A stretch of 64,000 nucleotides of DNA from NCBI GenBank assembly GCA_947497145.1, contig CANMFQ010000001.1:363652-427651 (forward strand). The letters are read 5' to 3'. Made by a program: the position numbers and the translations under genes. This DNA comes from an uncultured Flavobacteriaceae bacterium (GTDB taxonomy: Bacteria; Bacteroidota; Bacteroidia; Flavobacteriales; Flavobacteriaceae). Shown here piece after piece: positions 1 through 8,420 of this stretch (the stretch's first letter is position 1; each line of letters starts with the position of its first letter). The notes under the pieces are model-generated. The model worked only from the letters and a program-made list of their open reading frames with translations, had not been told where the DNA came from and did not search any database.

Positions 1-158
1 TCATTGGTGACCACAAATACTTCAAAAGGTTGTAATCCACTTGATGTTGGAGCTAACCGAATAGCCTCTAAAATATTATTTATTTTTTCTTGAGGAACAA
101 CAGCACCGTTCATTGCTTTAGTGGCGTAGCGTTCTTTTAATTTTTCTAAAAAACTCAT
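1..158 (-). CDS. Nitroreductase-family NAD(P)H-dependent oxidoreductase (partial, N-terminus only)
   Basis: The first 52 codons of a minus-strand gene start at an ATG at 158 and run off the left edge. The visible protein has MSFLEKLKERYATKAM, then a helix ending in RLAPTSSGLQPFEVFVV. That is the N-terminal pattern of nitroreductase-family FMN enzymes: an R-Y-A-T-K segment that binds FMN phosphate, and the LAPTSSGLQP segment that lines the flavin. Enzymes of this family reduce nitro compounds, quinones or enones with NAD(P)H in the cytoplasm. The substrate cannot be told from this fragment. The family call is firm; the exact function is open. Confidence 0.85.
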   Translation of the reverse strand, partial: MSFLEKLKERYATKAMNGAVVPQEKINNILEAIRLAPTSSGLQPFEVFVVTN

Positions 159-260
159 TTTATTATTTTTAATTATACTACAAAGGTAGCTGCTATGGCT
201 ACTTTTAAAATTGATGTATGGTAAGAAATTGTGTTTGTGCTTCTTTGTGGTTTTCTTGTA

Positions 261-923
261 TCACTCAACGGATTGCAGTTGTTGGATAATATCCCTGTTC
301 TCTAAAATTTCTTTATCGGTGCCGTTAAGGCCCACAGTGAACATTGCCTTAGCTAATTCTGTTGATTTTATACTTGCATTCTTGCCAAACAATTTAATAA
401 TAGGGTAGCATAATCTTGATACTCGGTATAAAAGATTGGGCTCTTGTCTTGGTGTTACAGGATAAATATAGGCAGGTCTGAAGGCATAAAAAGTCAATCC
501 CGTTTTAGCAATCTTATTTTCTGCCATTCCTTTAAGGCGCGCAAAAGCAGTGCTACTTTGTTCAGTGCGGTCAGCGCCAGCACCACTTAAAAAACAAAGG
601 GTAGCATTGGTAGCTTGGTTTTGTAGTGCTTGTGCAAAGGCAACCGCATAGTTTACGGTAATCTTTTCAAACTGCGTTGCGGGAACTTGCCCTGTGTAAA
701 CGCCAATACAGAAAAAGGCAATATCAATATTTTCAAAGACCGCGCTAACATCAGTGTAGTCTTCAAAATCAGAAACAATAGTTTCGTTTAATTTTTCATT
801 TTTTTCATTCAAGGAAGCTTTACGAACTAGTGTTCTTACTTCGGTGATTTTGTTTGATTGTAAGCAATGCTGCATTACTAAGCTGCCAATCATTCCCGTG
901 CTTCCTGCTATTAAAACCTTCAT
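261..923 (-). CDS. NAD(P)H-binding Rossmann-fold protein (atypical SDR, HTATIP2-like)
   Basis: This is a 220-residue protein starting at an ATG at 923. It opens with MKVLIAGSTGMIGSLV, a GxxGxxG dinucleotide-binding loop, and then has the strand and acidic segments of an extended/atypical short-chain dehydrogenase. A mid-protein FFCIGVYTG segment and a later RPAYIYPV segment fit the NAD(P)H-binding family that includes HTATIP2-like reductases and nucleoside-diphosphate-sugar epimerase relatives. The usual catalytic YxxxK is not clear, so it may be a reductase of unknown substrate or a redox sensor. It lies 93 bp downstream of a DUF1772 membrane protein on the same strand and may be co-transcribed with it. 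Confidence 0.8.
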   Translation of the reverse strand: MKVLIAGSTGMIGSLVMQHCLQSNKITEVRTLVRKASLNEKNEKLNETIVSDFEDYTDVSAVFENIDIAFFCIGVYTGQVPATQFEKITVNYAVAFAQALQNQATNATLCFLSGAGADRTEQSSTAFARLKGMAENKIAKTGLTFYAFRPAYIYPVTPRQEPNLLYRVSRLCYPIIKLFGKNASIKSTELAKAMFTVGLNGTDKEILENRDIIQQLQSVE

Positions 924-1015
924 GATATTTTATTCTATCGCTGTGATGTACTACGGGCTTAATGCTATTGTTAGGTGCCTTAGCGGGGTTGAGCAAAGAG
1001 TGTTTGTTTCTCTGA

Positions 1016-1450
1016 TTATTTTAGCGATATAGCAAGTAGGCATCCAATAAATGAACAAATAGCCATTATTGTTCTAATATGGTGTAGTTTGCCCCAACTA
1101 GAAATTAAATTCATAGCGCCATCAGCATTTTTTAAATTTAATAATTTGGTATTCGTCTTCGCTATAGCAATAGCCGTAAATGGTATTAATAAAAACAGGG
1201 GAATAGCTGCGTATATCCAATAAATATTCCCTGTTAAATACCAAGTAAGTACTAAGAGCGGAACCGTAATCATACCAATAGTTCTCAGGAGACCACTTGC
1301 CTTAGGAAAAACTAGCCTCCAGTTTTTAAGTTGACTTGCTTCGTCTGTGGTTGCTCTTATAGGTATTTCAACTAGTGATGAATAGCTTGTAGCACCCGCC
1401 ATGAGACCTACAGTAAGTGTTACTAGTATTTCAGAGATATTGGCTATCAT
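1016..1450 (-). CDS. DUF1772-family integral membrane protein
   Basis: This 144-residue protein has four predicted membrane spans, at roughly residues 5-25, 52-72, 77-95 and 124-143. Its layout, a GATSYSSLVEIP motif after helix 1 and a W-G-K-L-H-H-I-R segment before the last helix, matches DUF1772 (anthrone-oxygenase-like) membrane proteins. Characterised relatives include fungal anthrone oxygenases, but most bacterial members have no assigned role, so I give no reaction. It precedes the NAD(P)H-binding protein on the same strand, so the two could act together on a lipophilic substrate; that link is inference from proximity only. Confidence 0.7.
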   Translation of the reverse strand: MIANISEILVTLTVGLMAGATSYSSLVEIPIRATTDEASQLKNWRLVFPKASGLLRTIGMITVPLLVLTWYLTGNIYWIYAAIPLFLLIPFTAIAIAKTNTKLLNLKNADGAMNLISSWGKLHHIRTIMAICSFIGCLLAISLK

Positions 1451-1535
1451 AGTTTAATTATAGTTTCGTTTTTGAGCGTTTCTTTCCAGTTTTAAATTAA
1501 AAAAACTTTTAGCAAACCCTTGAAATCCTAAAGGA

Positions 1536-3020
1536 CTAGGCTCTTGCAGTTAGGGATTTGAAAAATACATATCCAAAACCTAAAAACAACATGAAATGAA
1601 ATGGAAAGAGTCCAAAATCATTTAGGGGTATGGCGCTATACATGCCAAAAACAAAATATAGCATCAGGGCAAATTCTAAAATCATATTAGGCGATAATTT
1701 TTTTGCCAAATATTTATTCCCTTTCCAGCTTTCAGTAAGGTTGTTAATGTTGAATTTTGGTGTGCGTACAAATTCACTACGCTTACCCATATGACCTTCA
1801 ATAACAGCAATAGAGTTGTGTAATGAAAAACCTAATGCCACAGAGAAAAAGGTAAAGAAAATCTTAATATATCCCACAAAATTATCAAAGCCACTACCTT
1901 GTATACTTTTATAAGTAAACCAATAACAAACAAATAAAATTATGGTACTCAAGACAAAGAAGCTAAGTAGTGTAAAAACAAAATCTAAGTGCGGATAGCC
2001 TTGCTTTATGTACATTGCAGGAACACTCAGAAGCGCGACAACAAAAACACATAAAAACATAGAGCTATTGAGTAAGTGCATTACGCCGTGAAATTTTGTT
2101 TTAAAAGAGATGTTTTTTGCTGAAATCACACTCCAAACGGTCTTTCTAAAATTTTCTGCTCCACCTTTATTCCATCGAAATTGCTGTGAACGTGCAGCGC
2201 TAATAACAACAGGAAGCTCAGCAGGGGTTTCTACATCTTCTAAATACTTGAATTTCCAATTTTTTAATTGTGCACGGTAACTTAAATCTAGGTCTTCAGT
2301 AAGCGTGTCGCCTTCCCAGTTGCCTGCATCAAGAATACACTGTTTTCGCCATATACCCGCTGTGCCGTTAAAATTAATGAAATGCCCTTTTGAGTTTCTA
2401 CCTACTTGTTCAAGGGTGAAATGCGCATCTAAGGCAAAGGCTTGTATTTTGGTGAGTGTAGAATAATTTCTGTTAATATGTCCCCATCGGGTTTGTACTA
2501 CACCTATTTCGGGGTCTTTAAAATAAATTACTGTCTTTTTTAACCAATCGCTATCTGGTAAGAAATCAGCATCAAATATCGCAACAAAATCGCCTTTGGC
2601 AACTTCTAAACCTTCTTTTAACGCACCAGCTTTAAAGCCTTGACGATTGGTTCTACGGATATGCTGAATGTCTAAACCTGTTTCTTGTAGTGCTTTTATC
2701 CACTTTGCGGTGTCAACTACAGATTCGTCGGTAGAATCATCTAATACTTGAATCTCTAGTTTGCTTTTTGGATATTCTATTTTGGCAATATTCTCTAGCA
2801 AACGTTCCATAACATATTCTTCGTTATAGACAGGAAGCTGAATTGTTACAAAAGGAATTTCTTTGGGGTCTAAAAGATTAAATTTTGGCGCTGTTTGGTT
2901 TTGACGTTTGTGGCTCAAGTAATTCACCAAAAGATTTAACTGTGCTAAACTGTAGAAAAATATCAGCAATAGGGCAATACTGTAGATTGCCATGATGATG
3001 TATGCTATAATTAAACCCAT
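1536..3020 (-). CDS. Processive family 2 glycosyltransferase, cellulose-synthase-like, membrane-bound
   Basis: This 494-residue enzyme has an N-terminal membrane helix, a cytosolic GT-A domain and at least four C-terminal membrane helices. The catalytic motifs are all present: VLDDSTDES (first Asp), FDADFLPD (DxD), TEDLDLSYR (TED, catalytic base) and QQFRWNKGGAEN (QxxRW), the signature of processive beta-glycosyltransferases such as BcsA and mannan or glucan synthases. It lacks a PilZ domain. It probably polymerises or transfers a hexose from a sugar nucleotide at the inner membrane. One base separates it from the second glycosyltransferase upstream, so the two are surely co-transcribed. The product polymer is unknown. 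Confidence 0.9.
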   Translation of the reverse strand: MGLIIAYIIMAIYSIALLLIFFYSLAQLNLLVNYLSHKRQNQTAPKFNLLDPKEIPFVTIQLPVYNEEYVMERLLENIAKIEYPKSKLEIQVLDDSTDESVVDTAKWIKALQETGLDIQHIRRTNRQGFKAGALKEGLEVAKGDFVAIFDADFLPDSDWLKKTVIYFKDPEIGVVQTRWGHINRNYSTLTKIQAFALDAHFTLEQVGRNSKGHFINFNGTAGIWRKQCILDAGNWEGDTLTEDLDLSYRAQLKNWKFKYLEDVETPAELPVVISAARSQQFRWNKGGAENFRKTVWSVISAKNISFKTKFHGVMHLLNSSMFLCVFVVALLSVPAMYIKQGYPHLDFVFTLLSFFVLSTIILFVCYWFTYKSIQGSGFDNFVGYIKIFFTFFSVALGFSLHNSIAVIEGHMGKRSEFVRTPKFNINNLTESWKGNKYLAKKLSPNMILEFALMLYFVFGMYSAIPLNDFGLFPFHFMLFLGFGYVFFKSLTARA

Positions 3021-3021
3021 A

Positions 3022-3711
3022 TTATTTGAAACTATATTTAAAAATCCAACTAAGAATTTTTATGCCTGCAAATATACTGCCTTTTACGGTACCTGAAACC
3101 TTTGAAATACCTATTCTTCTTTTGTAACGCACTGGTATTTCAGTATATGTTATTTTCTTTTTCAGCACTTTTAACTGCATTTCTACCGTCCAACCGTAGG
3201 TTTTGTCTTCCATGTCAAGTGCTAACAACTTGTCATATCGTATAGCTCTAAACGGTCCTAGGTCGGTAAATGTTGCTCTAAAAAAGATTTTCATCAAAAA
3301 TGTTGCCAACCAATTACCAAAAACTTGCTGCGGTGTCATGCTTCCGTCTTCTCTTAGTCTCTTTACTCGCGCACCTATTACAAAATCACATTCATTTTTT
3401 ATAATTGGCGTTACAAGCTTGGTCAATTCTTCAGGGTAATCAGAATAATCCCCATCAATAAAGACAACAATATCTGGTTTCTCTTTTTGTTTGGCAATAT
3501 AATCCATGCCTTTTAAACAGGCGTGGCCATAGCCTTTGCTATTTTCGGTTAATACGGTTGCACCTGCATTTTGAGCGTTTTCAACTGTTTTGTCGTTAGA
3601 ATTATTATTAACAACTATTATTTCACTTACCGTTTTTGGAAGCTCATTAATAACATTTGCAATTGAATCTGCTTCGTTAAATGCGGGAATGATGACTTTT
3701 ATATTGGTCAT
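3022..3711 (-). CDS. Family 2 glycosyltransferase, dolichol/polyprenyl-phosphate-mannose-synthase-like
   Basis: This 229-residue protein begins MTNIKVIIPAFNEADSI and carries VVNNNSND and VVFIDGDYSDYPEEL, the nucleotide-sugar and metal-binding motifs of GT2 enzymes of the DPM1/GtrB type. It has no long C-terminal membrane domain, only a short hydrophobic tail (about 213-226). Such enzymes load a sugar onto polyprenyl phosphate at the cytosolic face of the inner membrane. Its start abuts the stop of the MORN protein gene, and its stop is one base from the cellulose-synthase-like gene. The natural reading is a three-gene unit in which it supplies or modifies a lipid-linked sugar. Confidence 0.88.
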   Translation of the reverse strand: MTNIKVIIPAFNEADSIANVINELPKTVSEIIVVNNNSNDKTVENAQNAGATVLTENSKGYGHACLKGMDYIAKQKEKPDIVVFIDGDYSDYPEELTKLVTPIIKNECDFVIGARVKRLREDGSMTPQQVFGNWLATFLMKIFFRATFTDLGPFRAIRYDKLLALDMEDKTYGWTVEMQLKVLKKKITYTEIPVRYKRRIGISKVSGTVKGSIFAGIKILSWIFKYSFK

Positions 3712-4194
3712 TTATTTTAAATCAGAAAGGTTGTTTTCGCGCCTAAAACTACTAAAACTGAACCATTCTTTGATTTTTTTTCCATTGTTATATTTTTCTG
3801 CAGAGGTTAGTTTGGCATTCACATAGCGTAAACAATACCCATTTTTTACACCATTAGCCAGTTGGCATTTATGATTGATACGTCCTTGTTTATCATAAAA
3901 TAGCCACCAATCTGCTTTTTTACCATTTTTATAATGCCCTTCTGCCTTACGTTTTCCTATATCACTATAAAAGTACCAATATTTAATTCGCTGGTCATTT
4001 TTGTATGCGCCTTTTTCGGCAATACGACCATTACTATGGTAGTGTTTCCAATAACCTGTTTTTACATTATTGTACATCCAGCCTTCGGCTTTCATAACAC
4101 CGTTTTCATAATATTCTTTGTGATATGTGTTATCTGATTCAGATGCATATCCAAAGATAAAAAAGGAAACTAATACAGATAAGACTTTAATCAA
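3712..4194 (-). CDS. Secreted MORN-repeat (YwqK-like) protein
   Basis: This 160-residue protein has an N-terminal hydrophobic export signal (MIKVLSVLVSFFIFGYA). It is followed by five or six MORN-variant repeats of about 22-25 residues with the pattern Y-x-N-G-x-x-x-x-G-x-W-x-x-Y, such as EYYENGVMKAEGWMYNN and GHYKNGKKADWWLFYD. The family is often labelled a YwqK-like antitoxin, but no toxin partner is next to it, and here it is the first gene of a glycosyltransferase operon. Envelope-associated MORN proteins usually act as protein- or lipid-binding scaffolds; no specific role can be claimed. Confidence 0.8.
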   Translation of the reverse strand: MIKVLSVLVSFFIFGYASESDNTYHKEYYENGVMKAEGWMYNNVKTGYWKHYHSNGRIAEKGAYKNDQRIKYWYFYSDIGKRKAEGHYKNGKKADWWLFYDKQGRINHKCQLANGVKNGYCLRYVNAKLTSAEKYNNGKKIKEWFSFSSFRRENNLSDLK

Positions 4195-4322
4195 TTTGTA
4201 ATTGTTTGTTGTTTTTGTCGAAAAAAAAATAGTTGCCTAACATTTTTATTTAAAAAAATGTCTACTCTATTTACGCTATTATTTGCTGTTTAGTTTTTTG
4301 ATAGCGATAAAGATACAAACAG

Positions 4323-4395
4323 AACTCATCTTGACTTTTTGATCAGAACCGAAAACTATAGTTTTTGCAGTCAAAAGAAAAAGTCAAGATGAGTT
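4323..4395. repeat. Nested inverted repeat between two minus-strand genes, possible terminator
   Basis: Two perfect 18-base arms (4323-4340 and 4378-4395) are separated by 37 bases, and the loop itself contains a perfect 14-base palindrome at 4352-4365 (AAAACTATAGTTTT). It lies downstream of the polyferredoxin gene (stop at 4433) and upstream of the MORN gene (start at 4194), so it could end transcription of the redox operon. The long loop and the nested palindrome are unusual for an intrinsic terminator; a small repeat element or a cruciform-binding site is an alternative. Confidence 0.6.
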
Positions 4396-4432
4396 TAATA
4401 AAAAAGGAATGCTTAAAAAAGCGTTGCTACCG

Positions 4433-6013
4433 TTATTTTTTATTGGTTAATTCCATTAAATCAACATCATTACCCAATAATACTTCTGTTGGGTTGATAC
4501 GTCCTTCTAAAGGCCCATTTTCTAATTTCAATACACCTCTTGGGCATACGGCAGAGCACACGCCACAGCCAACACAGCTAGAGCGTACTATGTTTTCTCC
4601 TTTTTGAGCATAGGCTCGTACATCAATACCTTGTTCACAATAGGTAGAGCAATTACCACATGATATACACTGACCGCCGTTGGTGGTAATTCTAAATCGT
4701 GATTTAAATCGTTGTACAAATCCTAGGTAAGCCGCTAGTGGGCAACCAAAACGACACCAAACTCTATTGCCAAATATGGGGTAAAAACCTGTGCCTATAA
4801 CCCCTGCAAATATAGAGCCAATAGCCAGGCTATAGGTGTTTTGAATACTTTGTGTTTTAATACCTAAAACAGTACTGGTTTCAGCAAAGAAACTGTAAAG
4901 CGTCATGCCTGTCATTACAACAGCAAAAAGCAATACACCATGTATTAACCAACGTTCTATCTTCCAAGAGAATAACGATTTGCTTGAATGTTGACGATAA
5001 GGGTCACCTAGGGTTTCTGCTAATCCTCCACATCCACAAACCCATGAACAATACCATCTTTTTCCGAAGAAATAAACCATAACGGGTACTACAACAAGGG
5101 TTAAAACAATACCCCAAACCAAAATAAATAGGCCGATACCACCACTATTTAAAAGTTGTTTTAAATTCCAACTAAAAAAGAAATCATAGTCTAAAGGAAA
5201 AGCATTTTTAAAATCATAATACGGCATTTGTAGGCGTACCATAATTTCAGGAATTAGAAATGCAAATACAATTTGAAAAAATAATACCGAAGTGGTACGT
5301 ACCATTTGATACATGTTGTGACGGTATTTGATATACATGCGTATGGCCATTACCGTCATAATTACACAATACATAAAGCCATAAACAAACCAATGTCCTG
5401 CCGGGTTACCACTTAAGCTTTCACTAATAGGGTCAACCAAATAGGTCCAGTTGGTAGCATATTCTGATTTGAAATACAGAATAAGATAAAAGCCTACCAG
5501 AAAAATGAAAACCAACCAAGCTACCCAGCCTTTGTTGGTGGCGCTTTCATGATAAATACCATCGTTTTTAATACCTTTTTTGCCCAATAAAATTACATTA
5601 GGTATGATGAATAATAGGGCGCCTATGATGCCTAGACCAAAGGTTAAGAACCACATTGTTCCTTTATTATTAGCTATAAAACCATTACCAGACCTTTTGC
5701 CAATAAGTGTAGCCATATCACTTGGCTTGGTATAAATTTTCTTTTTGTATTCTTTGTTTTTTACATGTTGGGTATTGGCATTTTCTATAGCAGCACTTAC
5801 CAAAGGTGATATCGATTGCATGCCTTGAAATTCTTTTCCAACAACATTTTTAGTAATATCTGTAATGAATAGTTCGCTTTTTATTCTTTTTTCTGCTACT
5901 ATTTTGTCAAATGTAGATTGGTCTAGTTTAAATGTTCCTATTAGGGGAAGGGCAGTGAAAATGCCTAGTCCTATTAAGAAAATGACTAATCCTATGTTTT
6001 TAATTGCTTTCAT
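4433..6013 (-). CDS. Membrane-bound 4Fe-4S polyferredoxin (NapH/NosR/CcoG-like)
   Basis: This 526-residue protein has an N-terminal helix, a periplasmic stretch of about 90 residues, and five or six membrane helices. A helix pair bears the C-x3-C-x-C motif (WYCSWVCGCGG) and a matching WCRFGCPL motif. The C-terminal cytosolic ferredoxin-like domain has two clusters, CISCGNCSTYCEQ and CVGCGVCSAVCPRG. This architecture is that of NapH/NosR/RdxA-type electron-transfer proteins that pass electrons across the inner membrane or to quinones. It follows the FAD oxidoreductase gene by 12 bases, so the reductase probably feeds it from NAD(P)H. The final acceptor is unknown; no nitrous-oxide or nitrate reductase genes are nearby. 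Confidence 0.82.
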   Translation of the reverse strand: MKAIKNIGLVIFLIGLGIFTALPLIGTFKLDQSTFDKIVAEKRIKSELFITDITKNVVGKEFQGMQSISPLVSAAIENANTQHVKNKEYKKKIYTKPSDMATLIGKRSGNGFIANNKGTMWFLTFGLGIIGALLFIIPNVILLGKKGIKNDGIYHESATNKGWVAWLVFIFLVGFYLILYFKSEYATNWTYLVDPISESLSGNPAGHWFVYGFMYCVIMTVMAIRMYIKYRHNMYQMVRTTSVLFFQIVFAFLIPEIMVRLQMPYYDFKNAFPLDYDFFFSWNLKQLLNSGGIGLFILVWGIVLTLVVVPVMVYFFGKRWYCSWVCGCGGLAETLGDPYRQHSSKSLFSWKIERWLIHGVLLFAVVMTGMTLYSFFAETSTVLGIKTQSIQNTYSLAIGSIFAGVIGTGFYPIFGNRVWCRFGCPLAAYLGFVQRFKSRFRITTNGGQCISCGNCSTYCEQGIDVRAYAQKGENIVRSSCVGCGVCSAVCPRGVLKLENGPLEGRINPTEVLLGNDVDLMELTNKK

Positions 6014-6025
6014 TTTTATGATGGG

Positions 6026-7372
6026 TTAAGCGTTGCTAAAAATTCGTTTCCAACTTTTTTTCTTGGGTGTGATATGGGTGCCAAATTCTGAATTGAATTT
6101 TGAAATAATTTCGTTTTCATAAGCTGCAAAAAATTCAGGGTCAAAATTGGCGTCTTTTAAAAATTCCATTATGTGGTTAATGTCTCGTTTTTCACTTAGC
6201 CAGCGGTTAAAAATTTCATGTCGCATGCGAATGCCAAAGGTATTAATGCCTAAAAACTGCTTGCTGTCTTTATCAAAGGCTATTGTAACGCATATTTTTT
6301 CGGTTGCGTGTCGCCAATGAAAATGCTGCTCGTTTTCTTTTTTATTTTGTTCACTAAAAACCCATCCGTAAGTTTGGTATTCAAGGTCTAAAAATTTAGC
6401 TGAATTAAACCAATGTCCTGGTTTGTATTCAATTTTATTACCACATATGGTTTGCGCAACGGTTTCGCCCATCATTCTACCGGTATACCATACCGCTTCA
6501 ATGGGTCTGCGCTGGCCAATGCCTTCGTGTTGTTCGGCACAGTCACCTATGGCATAAATATCAGGGATATTGGTTTCTAAAAAGCGATTTACTTTCACGC
6601 CGCGCCCTATGGCTATTCCTGATTCTTTAAGGAAATCTATATTTGGAGAAACCCCTGCCGTTAGTCCAACCACAGTACATTCAATCGTGTCTCCTTTATC
6701 GGTGGTAACTGCTTTTGCTCGCCCGTTTTCATCGGCTAAGATTTCAACAAGGTTGGTTTCTAAACGTAAATCGATATGATGTTCTAAAATATGTTCATTT
6801 ATCATTTGTGATTCCCCTGAGGGTAGCACGCCATTCCAAAAACTGTTTTCACGCACTAAAAAGGTAACGGGGATTTTTCTACTTCGTAGCATTTCGGCCA
6901 TTTCTATTCCAATCAATCCACCGCCGACAATTACAGCTCGCTTACAAGTTTTATTGTCAGGAGCATTGGCTTCTAGTTGGTCTAAATCTTGTTTTGAATA
7001 CAAACCTTGAACACCCGGTAAATCTTGTCCAGGCCAGCCAAATTTGTTGGGCTTAGAGCCTGTTGCAATAATAAGTTTGTCATAGTTTATAGTATTGCCA
7101 TCTTGTAAAACCAGCTTTTTGTCTTCGTGATTTACTTGAGTTACAAATGCCTTTACTAAATCAATACGATTTTTTTTCCAAAACCAATTCTCATAGGGCT
7201 GTGTATGTTCAAATTTCATGTGCCCCATATATATGTACATTAATGCGGTACGTGAGAAAAAATAGTCAGTTTCTGCCGAAACAACAGTTATTTTTTTATC
7301 CGAGTTTTTTCGAATATGCCTGGCGGCGGTTATTCCCGCAATGCCATTACCTATAATTACAATGTTTTCCAT
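6026..7372 (-). CDS. FAD-dependent NAD(P)H oxidoreductase (pyridine nucleotide-disulphide family)
   Basis: This 448-residue protein starts MENIVIIGNGIAGITAARHI, the FAD-binding GxGxxG motif. It has the ATGSKP motif near residue 105, a second GGGLIGIEMAEMLRSR NAD-binding motif near 150, and the IPDIYAIGDCAE FAD motif near 270. It resembles the reductases of rubredoxin/ferredoxin systems and the flavin part of NirB-type nitrite reductases. There is no redox-active CxxxxC disulphide at the N-terminus. A C-terminal extension of about 120 residues is its own. It is the first gene of a two-gene operon with the membrane polyferredoxin, which makes it the likely electron-input subunit. Confidence 0.85.
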   Translation of the reverse strand: MENIVIIGNGIAGITAARHIRKNSDKKITVVSAETDYFFSRTALMYIYMGHMKFEHTQPYENWFWKKNRIDLVKAFVTQVNHEDKKLVLQDGNTINYDKLIIATGSKPNKFGWPGQDLPGVQGLYSKQDLDQLEANAPDNKTCKRAVIVGGGLIGIEMAEMLRSRKIPVTFLVRENSFWNGVLPSGESQMINEHILEHHIDLRLETNLVEILADENGRAKAVTTDKGDTIECTVVGLTAGVSPNIDFLKESGIAIGRGVKVNRFLETNIPDIYAIGDCAEQHEGIGQRRPIEAVWYTGRMMGETVAQTICGNKIEYKPGHWFNSAKFLDLEYQTYGWVFSEQNKKENEQHFHWRHATEKICVTIAFDKDSKQFLGINTFGIRMRHEIFNRWLSEKRDINHIMEFLKDANFDPEFFAAYENEIISKFNSEFGTHITPKKKSWKRIFSNA

Positions 7373-7401
7373 ATGATTTTGTTGGTAAATAAAGTTTCAG
7401 T

Positions 7402-7426
7402 CGCTAAGTTTTATAATAACTTAACG
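7402..7426. promoter_or_regulatory. Imperfect palindrome upstream of the redox operon (candidate operator)
   Basis: CGCTAAGTT (7402-7410) and AACTTAACG (7418-7426) form nine-base arms with one mismatch around a seven-base spacer. It lies 30-54 bases upstream of the FAD oxidoreductase start, within the divergent region shared with the DUF547 gene at 7604. The spacing suits a dimeric transcription factor. It does not match an FNR/CRP box, and the factor is unknown. Confidence 0.3.
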
Positions 7427-7603
7427 CAGAATCTTTATTTAGATGTGATTTAAATAAAAGCTTTTGAGTAAGTTAGTAAAGTATTAAGGTATCATTTTAA
7501 TAAAAACCTTGAAAAAAGTAATAAATGTGATTTTTTTTGTATGGATTGTAATCTCAGTTCGACATAGATTTCAGTTCCGAATGAATAAAAACAAATTAAT
7601 AGT

Positions 7604-8326
7604 ATGAAAAAGATAAAAAATATAGGATTAGTGTTTTTGTTGTTATGTGCCACCTCATGGTCTAATGCGCAAAACACTGCTGAGTTCTTTTCTAAAGCAG
7701 ATGCTTTTTTTAAGACCCATGTCAAAAATGGAAGAGTTGCTTATAAAGCTATAAAGGAAGATAGAGCTGCTTTGGATGAATTGTTGGGTATGGCCAAAGA
7801 AATTTCGGTTTCAAAAGATGATATGGCTACATACCAAGCTTTTTGGATTAACGGTTATAATCTTTTAGTTATTGATGGAATTGTAAAAAATTATCCTTTA
7901 AAATCGCCTTTAGATAAAGCAGGTTTTTTTGATAAAACTAAAAATGAGATTGGAGGAACCATGATTACCTTGAATGATATTGAAAATAAGTTGCTACGTA
8001 AAAATTTCCCCAAAGAAGCACGCTTTCACTTTGTGTTGGTTTGCGGCGGTTTGGGTTGCCCTCCAATAATTAGTGAGGCATATACCCCTGCAAAACTTAA
8101 TGCGCAATTAGAAAAACAAACAAAATTGGCGCTTAATAACCCTAAATTTATCCAAGTAAATAAAAATAAGGTTAAAATATCGCAGATATTTGAGTGGTAT
8201 AAGGGTGATTTTGAGCATGACGGAAAAGTAACAGACTTTATCAATAAATACAGATCTGAAAAGCTTCCTGAAAAATCAAAGGTGTCATACTACCCATACG
8301 ATTGGACACTTAACGAGACAAAATAA
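7604..8326 (+). CDS. Secreted DUF547 protein (first of two paralogues)
   Basis: This 240-residue protein has a cleavable signal peptide (MKKIKNIGLVFLLLCATSWSNAQ). The DUF547 domain includes YQAFWINGYNLLVIDGI, the LNDIENKLLR segment and the conserved cysteine region CGGLGCPPIISEAYT. The tail ends in YYPYDWTLNE, like the end of the second DUF547 protein at 14487-15365 (KYNWQLNE). The Cys-His-bearing fold has been compared with papain-like or glutaredoxin-like proteins, but no activity is established. It has its own divergent promoter region and is followed 94 bases later by a barrel protein on the same strand. Confidence 0.85.
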   Translation: MKKIKNIGLVFLLLCATSWSNAQNTAEFFSKADAFFKTHVKNGRVAYKAIKEDRAALDELLGMAKEISVSKDDMATYQAFWINGYNLLVIDGIVKNYPLKSPLDKAGFFDKTKNEIGGTMITLNDIENKLLRKNFPKEARFHFVLVCGGLGCPPIISEAYTPAKLNAQLEKQTKLALNNPKFIQVNKNKVKISQIFEWYKGDFEHDGKVTDFINKYRSEKLPEKSKVSYYPYDWTLNETK

Positions 8327-8420
8327 TTCAACATTAAACATAATGGCTTACATTCCTAACAATAGTTTTTAGGTGGGTCTGCTATTACAATATAATAACA
8401 ATATCAAATACTTTAAAATA

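Noticed and set aside
3712..4194. Toxin-antitoxin module around the YwqK-like MORN protein
   Set aside because: No toxin gene is adjacent; the neighbours are glycosyltransferases in one tight operon.
7492..7725. Minus-strand open frame overlapping the first DUF547 gene
   Set aside because: It overlaps the signal-peptide region of a well-supported gene and has no motif.
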